This document shows, piece by piece, positions 33,740 to 42,341 of a DNA stretch of 64,000 nucleotides. The stretch comes from Oleidesulfovibrio alaskensis DSM 16109 (GTDB taxonomy: Bacteria > Desulfobacterota > Desulfovibrionia > Desulfovibrionales > Desulfovibrionaceae), in NCBI RefSeq assembly GCF_000482745.1, contig NZ_KI519494.1, positions 441,682 to 505,681 of the forward strand, written 5' to 3'. The position numbers and the translations under genes were made by a program. Under the pieces are notes generated by a model. It searched no databases and was not told the DNA's origin. It saw only the letters and a program-made list of their open reading frames with translations. The number at the start of each line of letters is the position of its first letter. Position 1 is the stretch's first letter.

Positions 33740-34414
33740 TTATGATGTCAGTTGCGTTGCCAGTGCGACAGCCTGCGCGCCGTCGGTTCCCGTGCCGTCG
33801 GCCCCTACTGCTGCGGCAAGTCCCGGACTGAGTATGAAGGGCAGTCCCCCCACCAGTATTTTGGGACAGTCTGCGCCCAGCTTTGCGCGGAGAAGTTCTA
33901 TGGTTTCGCTGGCCTCGGGCACGCCGCGCTGCATGGTTACCGATATGCAGAGCAGGTCGGGATGCTGATCAGACACAACAGTCAAAAAGCTTTTGCCGGG
34001 AGTTGCCGCACCCATGAAATAGGTGTCCCAGCCTTCACTTTCAAACAGGTCACAGAGCATATGCAGCCCCAGTTGGTGCAGTTCGCTTCCCAGACATCCC
34101 CCCACCATTTTTTTGCCGGTACGTTTTTTGGAAAGAGCATGGGGAAAGATATGGGCCATGGTCAGTTGCGTGGCCGCGGTAATGTAATGTTCCACAGCAA
34201 TGTCAATGGCGTTGATCTGCCACAGACGGCCTGTTTCATACATCACGGGTTGCAGTACCTTCAGGTAAATGTCGGATAGTGACGCCCCGCGTGCGATGGC
34301 CTCCTGAATGCAGCGCAGCGCATCGTTTCTGCGCGCCTGCAGCATAAGCTCCAGATACGTTCCGGCCAGTTTTTCCGCTTCGCAAGGAAGAAATCTGTCA
34401 GTTGGCGCCGCCAT
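33740..34414 (-). CDS. Cobalamin-binding sensor protein (B12-binding domain)
   Basis: A 224-residue protein made of a helical B12-binding-2-type cap (about 15-100) and a Rossmann B12-binding domain (about 105-215). The corrinoid signature DxHxxG appears as SELHQLGLHML, with His available as the axial ligand and Glu in place of the first Asp. LLCISVTM and ILVGGLPF are the conserved strands. Such stand-alone modules occur in corrinoid proteins of methyl transfer and in light or redox sensors (CarH/LitR-like cores without DNA-binding). ATG 34414 overlaps the upstream gene by 17 bases and the next gene is a diguanylate cyclase four bases on, which favours signalling over catalysis. Confidence 0.85.
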   Translation of the reverse strand: MAAPTDRFLPCEAEKLAGTYLELMLQARRNDALRCIQEAIARGASLSDIYLKVLQPVMYETGRLWQINAIDIAVEHYITAATQLTMAHIFPHALSKKRTGKKMVGGCLGSELHQLGLHMLCDLFESEGWDTYFMGAATPGKSFLTVVSDQHPDLLCISVTMQRGVPEASETIELLRAKLGADCPKILVGGLPFILSPGLAAAVGADGTGTDGAQAVALATQLTS

Positions 34415-34892
34415 GCTTTTCTCGCTGTATAGAAGACAAGCTTTCATAAAACGATGCTGTGCTGCCGCTTATGACCACAAAGTCGGCAATATGGCTGCAA
34501 AGCCATGTATAAAGAGGAGATATCCTGCTGTATTCGTCTTGCTGCAGGTGTTCTTTTGCGGTGTTCTGCGCTTCGGGCAGCATGGCGTGCCAGTAGCCCG
34601 CTGTGAACCCGCGGCTCATGTAGGTCCGCAGCGCCCACAGCACTGTTTCCACAAAGGATGCCGGATCGTACAGCGATACCAGTGTACTGATATATTCAAA
34701 GTGGTTTATATGATTAGTTGCCATAAGGCCGCGATTGCCCGGCCCGATGAGGGTTTCCAGATCAGGGCGCATTTCCATGCGCCTTGTCAGCGCTTCAGCC
34801 ATGACTGCGCTTTTCTGTGCCAGCAGACTGCTGAGGGCCGGATCCGGCAGCGGAAGCTGTGCCGCTGATTCCAGAAGCATTGTCTTCATCAT
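34398..34892 (-). CDS. Unidentified protein in the B12-GGDEF operon
   Basis: A 164-residue soluble, mostly helical protein with no signal peptide. His residues cluster in ATNHINHFEY, and Trp/Tyr-rich segments such as TAGYWHAM and LYTWLCSHIAD follow. I do not recognise a family. AGGAG lies nine bases before ATG 34892. Its 3' end overlaps the cobalamin-binding gene, so the products are probably made in stoichiometric amounts and may work as a complex. A globin-like or sensor-histidine-binding fold is a guess from length and helicity only. Confidence 0.7.
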   Translation of the reverse strand: MMKTMLLESAAQLPLPDPALSSLLAQKSAVMAEALTRRMEMRPDLETLIGPGNRGLMATNHINHFEYISTLVSLYDPASFVETVLWALRTYMSRGFTAGYWHAMLPEAQNTAKEHLQQDEYSRISPLYTWLCSHIADFVVISGSTASFYESLSSIQREKHGGAN

Positions 34893-34997
34893 CCGCTCAT
34901 CTCCTGAGGGTATGATACGCCGTGCGGGCGCGGCCGCATGAACGGGGTATCGCGGCTCGCGGTATGACAGAATGCGCTGCACGCGGCACTGCGGCAA

Positions 34998-35024
34998 CGC
35001 GGCGGCACCACGGGTGCCGCCGCG
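34998..35024 (-). terminator. Strong GC hairpin downstream of the EAL-HDOD gene
   Basis: CGCGGCGGCACC (34998-35009) pairs perfectly with GGTGCCGCCGCG (35013-35024) around ACG. It lies about 30 bases past the stop of the gene at 35055. There is no T run, so it may be a 3'-stabilising hairpin or Rho-aided terminator. Confidence 0.5.
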
Positions 35025-35054
35025 GGCCGGTCCGGTATATGCAGCAAGGATTGC

Positions 35055-36314
35055 TTACGCGGTGGGGCCGCTTTGCACGGCAAAAAACGAGGCAGCCCAG
35101 TCCATGGCTTCGGAGTACAGGCTTCTGACCACATCAGGCTCAAACCCGAGTCTGGGCACCATTTCGTGCAGCGTGTTCCAGTCTGCGTCTTCCAGCGCCT
35201 CCATAAGGTCAAAAAGCGGGCGGTGCTCATTGTTGGGGTCGCCTGTCAGGCTTTCCTTCAGGCTGGAGGTCAGCGGCAGCATGTCTGTCACTTCCTGCAT
35301 GGGAATACCCAGAATGGCATCCAGCAGCGAGAACATGCCCAGCAGAAAAAGTGTTTCGGGGTTGAAGCCCCAGTAGTCGTAGTGGGCGGTAAGCTGCTGC
35401 AGAAAGCGCGCCCGCTGCATGGAGATGAGCGCAAGTTCCTGTGAACCTTCGGATTGACCTGCCATATCGGCCACCAGAACGGCCCGCAGCCACGAGCGGG
35501 TCTGATTCCAGCCCAGCAGATTTACGGCATGGTCCACAGATTCGATTTTTTGCCGGAATCCGAATGCGGAGCTGTTGAGCAGCGAAATAAGGCGGAATGT
35601 GAGCGACACATCGGCCTTTACAGCCTCTGCGACGCCTTTCAGGTCGGGGTCCGGCGATTCAAGAATGGCCATCAGCTCTATCCGGGCCACTTTATGCGAA
35701 GACAGTCCCTGTCCTTCCGTTATTTCCGGTTCCTTGAAAAAAGGTCCCTGATACAGCCCCACGCCCATTCTGCGCGCGGCTTCGAACATGTCGTTGTCGC
35801 GGATGCCGCGGGCAAGCATGGTGCTGGAAGCATCGCCGCGGCTGCATGCGATGACGGCCGCCTTGACGGAAAAATCAACGCAGACCACATCGGCAAGCAG
35901 CATGCATTCCTTGTCGGGTCTGTTGGCGTGCGAGCAGTCTATGGCAATGGTGTATCCGTCTTTTTTAAGCGCACGCAGTTCTTCGGGCACGCCCTCTGTC
36001 TTGGTCGCTTCCTGCGAGACCCGCACAACACCCGCCTTGGCCGGCAGTGCGCGCGGTATGCCCAGAATGATGCTTTCGGCATCAAATGCGACCATGACGC
36101 GTTTGCCGCGGTCCATGTCTTCCTGCAGACGGAAGTAGGCGCTGGAACCAAGACTGGTTGCGGCTGCCTCGTGCTCCGGGAATACGGTGAAAATTCCCTG
36201 CTGGATTTCTCCGCCCAGCAGTTCGTATCCCCATATGCGGCGGTCCGAGTCCATTATCGGCTGCTTTGAAAAAAAAACAGGACGGTGTGATGCAGTTCGG
36301 CTGTTTTCGGACAT
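35055..36314 (-). CDS. EAL-like and HDOD domain signalling protein (YuxH type)
   Basis: A 419-residue cytoplasmic protein. The N-terminal EAL-like domain (about 10-205) begins VFFSKQPIMDSDRRIWGYELLGG, where the family's ExLxR is degenerate, and later catalytic acidic residues are largely missing, so phosphodiesterase activity is doubtful. The HDOD domain (about 210-395) carries ARIELMAILESPDPDL and LLNSSAFGFR. Proteins of this layout usually act as c-di-GMP-linked adaptors rather than enzymes. The gene is monocistronic. Confidence 0.88.
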   Translation of the reverse strand: MSENSRTASHRPVFFSKQPIMDSDRRIWGYELLGGEIQQGIFTVFPEHEAAATSLGSSAYFRLQEDMDRGKRVMVAFDAESIILGIPRALPAKAGVVRVSQEATKTEGVPEELRALKKDGYTIAIDCSHANRPDKECMLLADVVCVDFSVKAAVIACSRGDASSTMLARGIRDNDMFEAARRMGVGLYQGPFFKEPEITEGQGLSSHKVARIELMAILESPDPDLKGVAEAVKADVSLTFRLISLLNSSAFGFRQKIESVDHAVNLLGWNQTRSWLRAVLVADMAGQSEGSQELALISMQRARFLQQLTAHYDYWGFNPETLFLLGMFSLLDAILGIPMQEVTDMLPLTSSLKESLTGDPNNEHRPLFDLMEALEDADWNTLHEMVPRLGFEPDVVRSLYSEAMDWAASFFAVQSGPTA

Positions 36315-36426
36315 GCGGGTATCTCCGTTGCTTCAGCAGTTGCAGAAGGCGGCAGGACAGTACATGGCATCCTGCCGCCGTATGCCCGGAACATACCACT
36401 TCCGCATGGCGGCGGTAATTATAACA

Positions 36427-36861
36427 CTACCAGCGGATCATGCCTTTTTCATCCAGCGGCAGCGCAGGTACATAGGCAACTTCCCACGGGGTGCCGTCGG
36501 GGTCGGCGAAATAGCCGGAATAACCCCATGGTTTGTGCACCGCGGGCGAAAGAATGCGGGCACCTGCATGCTCCGCAGTGGACAGCAGGGCTTCCACCTC
36601 TGCCTCGCTGCGCACGTTCTGTGCCAGAGTCATGCCGCCGGGGGCAGGCGACGCGCCTTTCATGCCTATGTCTTCAAGCAGGTTGCCGGCAGGAAAAAGC
36701 GCCAGCCATGTTCCGCCCATATCGAAGAAAGCGATGTGCTCGGCGTCCGGTGATTCCACTTCTGTCCAGCCCAGTGCACGGTAAAACTGCCTGCTGCGGT
36801 CAAGGTCGGCCACGCCTATGGTGACCAGATTGAGTCGCTGTTCAAATTTGCGATGGGTCAT
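36427..36861 (-). CDS. VOC (glyoxalase/bleomycin resistance) superfamily protein
   Basis: A 144-residue single-domain pair of beta-alpha-beta-beta-beta units. RLNLVTIGVADLDRSRQFYRALGW starts the first, and GYSGYFADPDGTPWEVAYVP ends the second with the metal-binding Glu. Substrate cannot be assigned. GGGG lies six bases before ATG, immediately next to a perfect 14-bp palindrome. Confidence 0.88.
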   Translation of the reverse strand: MTHRKFEQRLNLVTIGVADLDRSRQFYRALGWTEVESPDAEHIAFFDMGGTWLALFPAGNLLEDIGMKGASPAPGGMTLAQNVRSEAEVEALLSTAEHAGARILSPAVHKPWGYSGYFADPDGTPWEVAYVPALPLDEKGMIRW

Positions 36862-36868
36862 GGGTACC

Positions 36869-36882
36869 CCGTAACGTTACGG
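36869..36882. promoter_or_regulatory. 14-bp palindrome abutting the VOC ribosome-binding site
   Basis: CCGTAACGTTACGG is a perfect inverted repeat ending about seven bases before the VOC start codon. It could be an operator, or could fold in the mRNA and mask the Shine-Dalgarno. Confidence 0.4.
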
Positions 36883-37013
36883 ACGCAGAAACGCCCGGTT
36901 GAGTGAAAGTTGCCGCACTATGACACACAACCGGAGAAAAAGTCTTGCGGCAATGCGGTGTCACTGCGCGGGCAATGCCCGGCACATGGTATGGTCAGGC
37001 AGGGGCGGGCATG

Positions 37014-37044
37014 AAAAAAAGCGGGATGCCCATGGACATCCCGC
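37014..37044 (-). terminator. Intrinsic terminator after cysE
   Basis: On the minus strand GCGGGATG pairs with CATCCCGC inside 37021-37044 and is followed by seven T (37014-37020). Confidence 0.9.
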
Positions 37045-37065
37045 CGGAATCAGCTTGTGACGCAA

Positions 37066-38031
37066 TCAGCGTCCGTTTTTGGTACCCAGCATTTTTTCGT
37101 CCGCCTGTGGGCGCGTGCTGCGCTGCTGGACGATTTTTGATCCTTCGGGCACATCGTGTGTCAGCCACACGTTACCGCCGATGATGGACCCTTTGCCGAT
37201 GGTCACGCGCCCGAGAATGGTGGCACCGGCATACACGGTGACATTGTCTTCCAGAATGGGATGGCGCGGATTACCTTTGATGAGTGTCCCGCTGGCGTCT
37301 TTGGGGAAAGAAAGCGCCCCCAGCGTGACCCCCTGATACAGGCGGCAGCCTTTGCCGATGATGCATGTTTCCCCTATGACAACGCCCGTGCCGTGGTCGA
37401 TGAAGAAGTCTTCGCCGATGCGGGCGCCGGGGTGAATGTCTATGCCCGTTCTGGAGTGTGACATTTCGCTTATGATGCGCGGAATGAGCGGCACATCAAG
37501 GTCATACAGGGCATGGGCGATGCGGTGATGCAGCATGGCGGTTATGGACGGATAGCAGAAAACGGTCTCGCCGGGGGTTTTTGCGGCGGGGTCGCCCTCG
37601 AATGCTGCGGTGACATCACCCAGCAGCAGCCCGCGTATCTGAGGCAACTGTTCGATGAACCGTTTTGCAAGGTCGTGGGAATAGACATCGCAGCTGTGGC
37701 AGTCGTTGGCGAATTCGGCGCAGGTGAAGCAGCCGCCCCGTCGTATCTGGTCTGCCAGTTTGCGGTAGATGGAATCAAGATTGGCCGCCAGATGGTAGCG
37801 CATGGACTCCATCTCGATGGATGATTTGCCGAAATATCCCGGAAACAGGGCTGCCTTCAGCCTGTCCACTATTTCCGTCAGCTCTTCCAGCGAGGGCATG
37901 GGCGCGTTGTTCAGCGGTTTGCTGAACACTTTGCTGCACGATTCCGGGCTGCACATGGTCTCCACCACATCGTCAAGCCAGTCCATGCCGTCTGCGCATA
38001 TGTTGTCCGGTTCTTTACTGCAGTTCCTCAT
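37066..38031 (-). CDS. cysE: Serine O-acetyltransferase (EpsC-type)
   Basis: Makes O-acetylserine from serine and acetyl-CoA, the substrate of cysteine synthase. The 321-residue protein has a helical N-terminal part (about 1-190) and a left-handed beta-helix of hexapeptide repeats (about 200-300), with SRTGIDIHPGARIGEDFFIDHGTGVVIGET carrying the catalytic His/Asp and RHPILEDNVTVYAGATILG the CoA site. A Cys-rich insertion, GCFTCAEFANDCHSCDVYSHD, is unusual and may bind metal. GGA lies seven bases before ATG 38031. cysK is directly upstream, so the two steps of cysteine synthesis are coupled. Confidence 0.94.
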   Translation of the reverse strand: MRNCSKEPDNICADGMDWLDDVVETMCSPESCSKVFSKPLNNAPMPSLEELTEIVDRLKAALFPGYFGKSSIEMESMRYHLAANLDSIYRKLADQIRRGGCFTCAEFANDCHSCDVYSHDLAKRFIEQLPQIRGLLLGDVTAAFEGDPAAKTPGETVFCYPSITAMLHHRIAHALYDLDVPLIPRIISEMSHSRTGIDIHPGARIGEDFFIDHGTGVVIGETCIIGKGCRLYQGVTLGALSFPKDASGTLIKGNPRHPILEDNVTVYAGATILGRVTIGKGSIIGGNVWLTHDVPEGSKIVQQRSTRPQADEKMLGTKNGR

Positions 38032-38073
38032 ATGTGTTCCGTTGCTCTGCTGGAGGGTTGGCAAAAAAGCGTG

Positions 38074-39003
38074 CTAGCTCTGGCCGGAAAAAAGCGGTGT
38101 GCTCAGGTAGCGTTCGCCGGTGTCGCAGACAATGAATACGATGCGCTTGCCTTTCATTTCGGGCCGTCTGGCCGCTTCCAGTGCGGCAAATGCATTTGCC
38201 CCCGAGGAAATGCCGCACAGAATACCTTCCTGACGCAGCAGGTCGCGTGCGGTGTTCATGGCGTCGTCACCGGAAACCTTGAATACTTCGTCATAGATTC
38301 CGGTATCCAGCACTTCAGGGACAAAGCCTGCGCCTATGCCCTGAATGGGGTGGGGTGCGGGAGCACCGCCCGAAAGAACGGGGGATGCTTCAGGTTCCAC
38401 GGCGATGATGCGCACCCCCGCATTAAGCTCGCGCAGGCGTCTGCCGGTACCGGTGATGGTGCCGCCGGTGCCTACACCGGCCACAAACGCATCCACCCTG
38501 CCGTCTGTGTCGCGCCATATTTCTTCAGCCGTTGTGGCGTAATGTGCCGCGGGGTTGGCGGGATTGGCAAATTGCTGCAGCATGACGGCTCCCGGGGTTT
38601 CACGCACGATGCGCTCGGCTTCTGCAATGGCGCCGCGCATACCCTGTGCCGCGGGGGTGAGCACCAGCGTGGTGCCGAAACTGCGCAGCAGTTTTTTACG
38701 TTCGTCGCTCATGGATTCCGGCATGGTCAGGGTCAGCCGCAGCCCGTGAACCGCGCAGATGAACGCCAGCCCCACACCGGTATTGCCGCTGGTGGGTTCC
38801 ACCAGCAGTGAATCGGCGTTGATTTCTCCCGACTCCAGTGCCGATTCGATCATGCTGCGGGCGATTCTGTCTTTTACCGAGGCGCAGGGGTTGTAAAATT
38901 CCAGTTTGGCGACAACTTCGGCGTGACAACCCCGTGCCAGCCTGTTCAGGCGTACCAGCGGGGTGTTTCCGACCAGAGCGGCCATGTTTTCTGCGATGTT
39001 CAC
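38074..39003 (-). CDS. cysK: Cysteine synthase A (O-acetylserine sulfhydrylase)
   Basis: A PLP enzyme converting O-acetylserine and sulfide to cysteine. The Schiff-base Lys lies in NPCASVKDRIA (about residue 37), the substrate loop is EPTSGNTGVGLA, and the phosphate loop is GVGTGGTITGTG. The start is GTG 39003, with GGAGG seven bases upstream. It follows an intrinsic terminator placed after nifS, and precedes cysE. In a sulfate reducer sulfide is abundant, so this is the main entry of sulfur into amino acids, feeding NifS. Confidence 0.94.
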   Translation of the reverse strand: MNIAENMAALVGNTPLVRLNRLARGCHAEVVAKLEFYNPCASVKDRIARSMIESALESGEINADSLLVEPTSGNTGVGLAFICAVHGLRLTLTMPESMSDERKKLLRSFGTTLVLTPAAQGMRGAIAEAERIVRETPGAVMLQQFANPANPAAHYATTAEEIWRDTDGRVDAFVAGVGTGGTITGTGRRLRELNAGVRIIAVEPEASPVLSGGAPAPHPIQGIGAGFVPEVLDTGIYDEVFKVSGDDAMNTARDLLRQEGILCGISSGANAFAALEAARRPEMKGKRIVFIVCDTGERYLSTPLFSGQS

Positions 39004-39024
39004 GGTGTTTCCTCCATTTGCTGT

Positions 39025-39070
39025 AAAAAAAAAGGCCGGAACCGGACGCGCAGTGCGTCCGTTTCCGGCC
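39025..39070 (-). terminator. Intrinsic terminator between nifS and cysK
   Basis: On the minus strand GGCCGGAAACGGACGC pairs with GCGTCCGGTTCCGGCC (within 39034-39070, one mismatch) and is followed by nine T (39025-39033). It lies just before the cysK ribosome-binding site. Confidence 0.9.
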
Positions 39071-39098
39071 CCTCGGATGCATGTATGCCCGGGCCGTT

Positions 39099-40289
39099 TC
39101 AGCAGGTACACGCAGGCTTTGCCTGCGCGTCTTCACCGCTGCGGTAGGGCGATATTTCACGCAGACGGGCGATGATGCGCGGCAGTTCGTCCACCACGTA
39201 GTCCACATCCGCCTGTGTGTTGAACCGGCTCAGGCTGAACCGGATGGAGCCGTGGGCATAGGTGAACGGCACTCCCATGGCACGCAGTACGTGCGAAGGC
39301 TCAAGGCTGCCTGAAGTGCATGCCGAACCGGAGCTGGCACATATGCCGTGTCCGTCCATCAGCAGCAGAATGGCTTCGCCTTCGACATATTTGAAGGCGA
39401 TATTGGTTGTATTGGGCAGTCTGTTGTCCGTATCACCGTTGATGATGGCTTCGGGTATGGCATTGAGCAGGCCGTTCTCCAGCCTGTCGCGCAGCGCCTT
39501 GACGGTGGTGCGTTCGGTTTCCATATTCAGGGAAGCCAGCTCGCAGGCTTTGCCCAGCGCAATGATGCCGGCCACATTCTCCGTGCCGGCACGGCGGCCG
39601 CGTTCCTGATGTCCGCCCCGCAGAAAAGGCCGGTACGGAGTGCCGCGGCGCACGTACAGCGCTCCCACACCTTTGGGGGCGTGCAGCTTGTGGCCGGAAA
39701 GCGCAAGGAAATCCACAGGCACTTCCTGCACGTTTATATGCAGTTTGCCGACGGCCTGCACTGCGTCTGTGTGAAAAAGCGCGCCCTTTTCCTTGACGAT
39801 GGCTGCAATTTCCTTGATGGGAAAAATGGTGCCGGTCTCATTGTTTGCGTACATCACGGAAACGATGGCCGTGTCTTTGCGCAGGGCACCGCGCAGCTCA
39901 TCCAGATCAAGACGTCCTTTTTCATCCACACTCAGATACGTGGCTTCATACCCCTTTTTTTCCAGATGCTGTACCAGATTAAGCACAGCGGGGTGTTCCA
40001 CGCGGGTGGTGATGATATGTTTTTTTTCAGGCTGGGCCTGCAGGGCGGACATGATGGCAGTGTTGTCGCTTTCGGTGCCGCACGAGGTGAAGAGAATTTC
40101 TTCGGGCTGGGCGCCCAGCGCACGCGCCACGCGTTCGCGGGCCTCGGCCACCTGACGGCCTACCTGCCCGCCGAAGGTGTGCATGCTGGAAGGGTTGCCG
40201 TACAGGTCTTTCAGGTACGGCAGCATTTCGTCCAGCACGGCGGGGTCAACGGCGGTGGTGGCGTTGTTGTCCATATATATGGTGCGCAT
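39099..40289 (-). CDS. nifS: Cysteine desulfurase (NifS/IscS class)
   Basis: Removes sulfur from cysteine for iron-sulfur cluster assembly. The 396-residue protein has the N-terminal IYMDNNATTAVDP, the PLP Lys in LSGHKLHAPKGVGALY, and the catalytic Cys loop ASSGSACTSGSLEPSHVL. The C-terminus ends in CTC, a small Cys-rich tail. Its ATG directly abuts the nifU stop (TAAATG) and AGGAGG lies within the end of nifU, so translation is coupled. With NifU it is the apparent general assembly system here, since no nitrogenase genes are in the window. Confidence 0.95.
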   Translation of the reverse strand: MRTIYMDNNATTAVDPAVLDEMLPYLKDLYGNPSSMHTFGGQVGRQVAEARERVARALGAQPEEILFTSCGTESDNTAIMSALQAQPEKKHIITTRVEHPAVLNLVQHLEKKGYEATYLSVDEKGRLDLDELRGALRKDTAIVSVMYANNETGTIFPIKEIAAIVKEKGALFHTDAVQAVGKLHINVQEVPVDFLALSGHKLHAPKGVGALYVRRGTPYRPFLRGGHQERGRRAGTENVAGIIALGKACELASLNMETERTTVKALRDRLENGLLNAIPEAIINGDTDNRLPNTTNIAFKYVEGEAILLLMDGHGICASSGSACTSGSLEPSHVLRAMGVPFTYAHGSIRFSLSRFNTQADVDYVVDELPRIIARLREISPYRSGEDAQAKPACTC

Positions 40290-41132
40290 TTATGAAACCT
40301 CCTTCACCGTGATGTCCGGTTCCACGTGCTCGCGCAGCGTACGTTGCACAAAATTGGTCAGCGTGAGCTGGCTGGAAGGGCAGTGGGTACACATGCCGCG
40401 CAGCGCGACTTTGACTTCCTTGCCGTCAATGTCCACAAGCTCTATGTCGCCGCCGTCCTTCTGCAGGCTGGGGCGTATATCTTCTTCCAGCGTTTTTACC
40501 ACCAGCTGCATGCGCTGGACATTGCTGAGGGTACGCGGCTGCGGTTCGGGAACTTCGCAGGCGGCTGTTTTGCCCAGCTCTTCATCCAGCAGCTTCTGTA
40601 TGTCGTTCAGGCAGTCGCCGCAGCCGCCGCCGGCCTTGGTGAAGTGGGTCACCTCTTCCACCGAGGTCAGTTTGTTTTCGCGTATGCTGCGGATAATCTG
40701 CTCGTCGGTCACGCCGAAGCACTTACAGACCAGCTGCCCTTCGTGGTGGTGCTGTTCCACTTCTTCGCCGCGGTAATTTTTAATGGCGGCTTCCAGCGCC
40801 TCCTGCCCCATGACGGAGCAGTGCATTTTCTGCTGGGGAAGCCCGCCCAGATAAGCGGTGATGTCCTTGTTGGTCACCTTCATGGCTTCATCCACCGTCA
40901 TACCTTTGATCATCTCCGTCAGGGCGGAGGAAGAGGCAATGGCGCTGGCGCAGCCGAACGTCTGGAATTTCGCATCTACAATGCGTTCCTGATCGTCAAT
41001 TTTAAGGTATAGTTTCAAAGCATCGCCGCAGGCAAGGCTTCCTACCTCTCCCACGGCGTTGGCGTCTTCTATGGCACCCGCGTTACGCGGGTTGAGAAAG
41101 TGGTCTCGAACCTTGTCGGTGTAATCCCACAT
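40290..41132 (-). CDS. nifU: Iron-sulfur scaffold NifU (three-domain)
   Basis: Scaffold on which clusters are built from NifS-derived sulfur. The 280-residue protein has an IscU-like domain (about 1-125) with Cys in GSLACGD, TFGCAS and MHCSV. A BFD-like [2Fe-2S] domain (about 133-185) follows with VCKCFGV and GGGCGDC, and then a C-terminal NFU domain (about 205-275) with GMCTHCPSS. Start ATG is preceded by GGAGG. It heads the nifU-nifS operon. This complete NifU layout is common in Desulfovibrio and epsilon-proteobacteria where ISC is absent. Confidence 0.96.
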   Translation of the reverse strand: MWDYTDKVRDHFLNPRNAGAIEDANAVGEVGSLACGDALKLYLKIDDQERIVDAKFQTFGCASAIASSSALTEMIKGMTVDEAMKVTNKDITAYLGGLPQQKMHCSVMGQEALEAAIKNYRGEEVEQHHHEGQLVCKCFGVTDEQIIRSIRENKLTSVEEVTHFTKAGGGCGDCLNDIQKLLDEELGKTAACEVPEPQPRTLSNVQRMQLVVKTLEEDIRPSLQKDGGDIELVDIDGKEVKVALRGMCTHCPSSQLTLTNFVQRTLREHVEPDITVKEVS

Positions 41133-41291
41133 GATGATCCTCCGGTCACTGCTGATGGGTGCGCAGAACAGTTGCGCCCTTCACATATAATAATAAACGG
41201 GCGCGGGGGAAGTGCACGGAGCGTTTTTTTTTGGACCGTTTCAGTCCGGATAACGCCTTACGGCTGATGTGGCGCGCTTTTCCGGTGTCGA

Positions 41292-41315
41292 TAAAAAAAA
41301 GCCTGCTGCACAGGC
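41292..41315 (-). terminator. Intrinsic terminator after the first HD-GYP gene
   Basis: On the minus strand GCCTG (41311-41315) pairs with CAGGC (41301-41305) around TGCAG, followed by eight T. Confidence 0.85.
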
Positions 41316-41354
41316 CGCGGGCGCAATAATCCGGTTGTGCGGGGTGTGCACGCG

Positions 41355-42341
41355 TCAGATGACACTGGCTCCGCTGAGAATGACCACAAACCGTTTGAAC
41401 ACGTCCATATCTATCTGACTGTGCATTTCTTCGCGCATCAGGCGCAGAACGGCAAAAGGGTTGCGGGCTTCCGCATAGGGCCGGTGCGAAGTGAGAGCGT
41501 CGTAGATATCTGCTATGGTGATGGCCCGTACGGGCAGGGGAATCTGCGGGTCAGTCAGCCCGCAGGGATATCCCGAACCGTCCAGTTTTTCATGATGAAA
41601 CAGGATGCAGTGCAGGGCGTCCTGCGAAAGCGGCATGCGGGTGCACAGTCCTACGCCGGTCAGCGGGTGCAGGTTCACGCTGCGCCGCTCAGCTTCGGTA
41701 AGGGGGCCCGGCTTGGTCAGTATGCAGTCCTGCACAGCGGTTTTGCCGATATCATGCAGCATGGCGCCCAGCCCGAACTGTATCAGACTTTCTTCATCAA
41801 ATCCGTATGTCTGCAGAATGGCCTGCGAATACACAAAAACATGAATGGAGTGCGTGTAGGTGGAGTAGTCGTGCGCAATGAGCGAGGCAATGGTGCCCAT
41901 GGAATTTTCAAGGGTCAGAAAGCCGATGCCCTCTGTGACAAACTGCAGAATGCGGTCAAAACTGTCGCGCGCCAGCGTGGGCGGAAGTCTGGTGGCAAAG
42001 ACTTCCTGCACTATTTCGGTGGATGTTTCGTAAAATATGCGGGCCCGCGCGGGCAGGGGTATGCTTTCGTCTGCCAGCACGTCGCCCAGATAACGGGCCA
42101 CATGCTCTTTATATTCCGGTTTGCGCCGGGTGCGTATGTAGACCTGCTCCACACCGTTGGCGCTCAGTATGCGCCTGTGTCGTTCGGTAAAGCGTTCGCC
42201 GGCCTTTGTGTACAGAACGTGGTTTCCGCCCTGCCGGATGTAGAGGCCGAACTGACCCAGCATGTCCGTGCGCAGCATGGCGCAGGGAACAGGCATGAAT
42301 TCTTCGGCAGAGTGCAATGAGGCCGTCTGTGCCTGGGTCAT
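41355..42341 (-). CDS. HD-GYP phosphodiesterase (tandem copy A)
   Basis: A 328-residue protein with a poorly conserved N-terminal region (about 1-140) and a complete HD-GYP domain (about 150-320): LIAHDYSTYTHSI, AMLHDIGKTAVQD, and FHHEKLDGSGYPCGL, all required for c-di-GMP hydrolysis. No receiver or transmembrane segment is present. The start lacks a well-placed Shine-Dalgarno; a four-codon frame ATG-AAA-CAA-ATA-TGA just upstream overlaps the start codon. It is a clear paralogue of the gene at 42570-43586, which lies 228 bases upstream. Confidence 0.92.
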   Translation of the reverse strand: MTQAQTASLHSAEEFMPVPCAMLRTDMLGQFGLYIRQGGNHVLYTKAGERFTERHRRILSANGVEQVYIRTRRKPEYKEHVARYLGDVLADESIPLPARARIFYETSTEIVQEVFATRLPPTLARDSFDRILQFVTEGIGFLTLENSMGTIASLIAHDYSTYTHSIHVFVYSQAILQTYGFDEESLIQFGLGAMLHDIGKTAVQDCILTKPGPLTEAERRSVNLHPLTGVGLCTRMPLSQDALHCILFHHEKLDGSGYPCGLTDPQIPLPVRAITIADIYDALTSHRPYAEARNPFAVLRLMREEMHSQIDMDVFKRFVVILSGASVI

